From: an uncultured Clostridia bacterium
GTDB lineage: Bacteria; Bacillota; Clostridia; Oscillospirales; CAG-272
Reading direction: 5' to 3'
DNA length: 6,690 nucleotides
Assembly (NCBI GenBank): GCA_947304475.1
Contig: CAMZBE010000076.1
Location: forward strand, 1 to 6,690
Shown here: positions 6,269-6,690 of the stretch, piece by piece
How the letters are laid out: each line of letters begins with the position of its first letter
How positions within the stretch are numbered: the stretch's first letter is position 1
Translations under genes and position numbers: made by a program
The notes under the pieces: model-generated
The model's database searches: none
Told to the model about the DNA's origin: nothing
Seen by the model: the letters and a program-made list of their open reading frames with translations, nothing else

Positions 6269-6690
6269 TTATTCGTAAAACTCCCCGGGCATGGGCGTCG
6301 GGCGTCCCGGCGCGTTTTGCAGGATCGGGACGGCGCGGTTCGCGGCGACGACGTAATGCTCGATCAATCTGACGCCCGCGCTCGCAAGCGCGTCGGAGAG
6401 CAGCGAGGTCGTCGCCTCGTCGTCGTGTGACGGGACCGGTGTTCCGCGCGGGTGATTGTGGGCGAGAACGGCGTAGGTCGCGTTCGAGAGGACGGCGGCT
6501 TCGGTCACGCAGCGGAGTTCAATCGCGGCGGAGTTGACCGCGCCTTCGGCGATCCGTTTGAACGCGAGGGGACGGAATTCGCCGTCAAGCAAGAGAAGCG
6601 AAACGCGCTCGACAGACGCGCCGAGGAAGCGGCGGACAAAGAAATCCGCGAGTTTGTCCGAGCGGTCGAATACCGTCGGTTCCGTAAGGG
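6269..6690 (-). CDS. radC: RadC-family JAMM/MPN domain protein, 5' end missing
   Basis: This is the C-terminal 139 codons of a RadC (UPF0758) protein read on the minus strand; the start lies beyond the right edge, and stop TAA is at 6269-6271. A TTG at 6592 is in frame but internal: the frame continues upstream as RRFLGASVERVSLLLLDGEF, which is the first strand of the RadC domain. Then come AEGAVNSAAI, with a candidate metal-site Glu at 6545-6547, and VLAHNHPRGTPVPSHDDE. In the latter, His, His, Ser and Asp fit the JAMM zinc motif H-x-H-x(7)-S-x(2)-D (6419-6460). ASAGVRLIEHYVV then matches the family's GI-x-φ-φ-DH-φ-φ-V. The family usually has Ser after HNHP where this protein has Arg. Full RadC proteins are about 220-230 residues with an N-terminal helix-hairpin-helix region, not seen here. 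The molecular function is unsettled; the DNA-repair role in the name is historical. It is convergent with the polysaccharide operon and probably unrelated to it. It could be a mobile-element RadC-like copy, but nothing here suggests that. Confidence 0.87.
   Translation of the reverse strand, partial: LTEPTVFDRSDKLADFFVRRFLGASVERVSLLLLDGEFRPLAFKRIAEGAVNSAAIELRCVTEAAVLSNATYAVLAHNHPRGTPVPSHDDEATTSLLSDALASAGVRLIEHYVVAANRAVPILQNAPGRPTPMPGEFYE

Noticed and set aside
6173..6430. An 85-codon plus-strand open frame after wecB
   Set aside because: It runs straight through the terminator stem and T run and lies antisense to the RadC domain; it has no ribosome site or domain.
6269..6592. TTG at 6592 as the start of a 107-residue RadC-like protein
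   Set aside because: The reading frame continues upstream to the window edge with family-typical sequence (FLGASVERVSLLLLDG), so the gene is a partial RadC and not a small stand-alone protein.

Overview
This window comes from a moderately GC-rich bacterial chromosome (well above 50% GC by eye). It holds most of a surface-polysaccharide gene cluster on the plus strand, followed by a convergent housekeeping gene on the minus strand. The species cannot be read from the sequence. The tight packing, the rmlA-C-D-B order and the non-hydrolysing UDP-GlcNAc 2-epimerase would fit a GC-rich Bacillota/Clostridia-like or other gut-type bacterium, but that is a weak inference.

Layout: 1-459 is the 3' end of a family 2-like glycosyltransferase that runs off the left edge. 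After a 51-base gap, 511-1665 encodes a GT-B (family 4-like) glycosyltransferase. It overlaps by ATGA with a complete dTDP-L-rhamnose set: rmlA (1662-2549), rmlC (2549-3112), rmlD (3109-4020) and rmlB (4022-5056). The operon closes with wecB/mnaA (5053-6168), which makes UDP-ManNAc. Every junction from 511 to 6168 is an overlap of 1 or 4 bases or a 1-base gap, so these six genes almost certainly form one translationally coupled transcript. A strong intrinsic terminator at 6203-6239 ends it. On the other strand, 6269-6690 is the C-terminal JAMM/MPN domain of a RadC-family protein that runs off the right edge.

How the genes work together: RmlA activates glucose-1-phosphate to dTDP-glucose, RmlB dehydrates it to the 4-keto-6-deoxy sugar, RmlC epimerises C3 and C5, and RmlD reduces it to dTDP-L-rhamnose. 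WecB adds UDP-ManNAc to the precursor pool. The two glycosyltransferases presumably build a rhamnose- and/or ManNAc-containing glycan such as a capsule, wall polysaccharide or teichoic-acid-like polymer. Their donors and acceptors cannot be told from sequence alone.

I see no mobile element, CRISPR array, tRNA, rRNA or riboswitch. No gene-free stretch exceeds about 100 bases. This is mostly a well-understood region, and I found no convincing evidence of an undescribed system. The findings are modest: a variant epimerase fingerprint, an unassigned glycosyltransferase, a codon-use signature and some details of the operon end.
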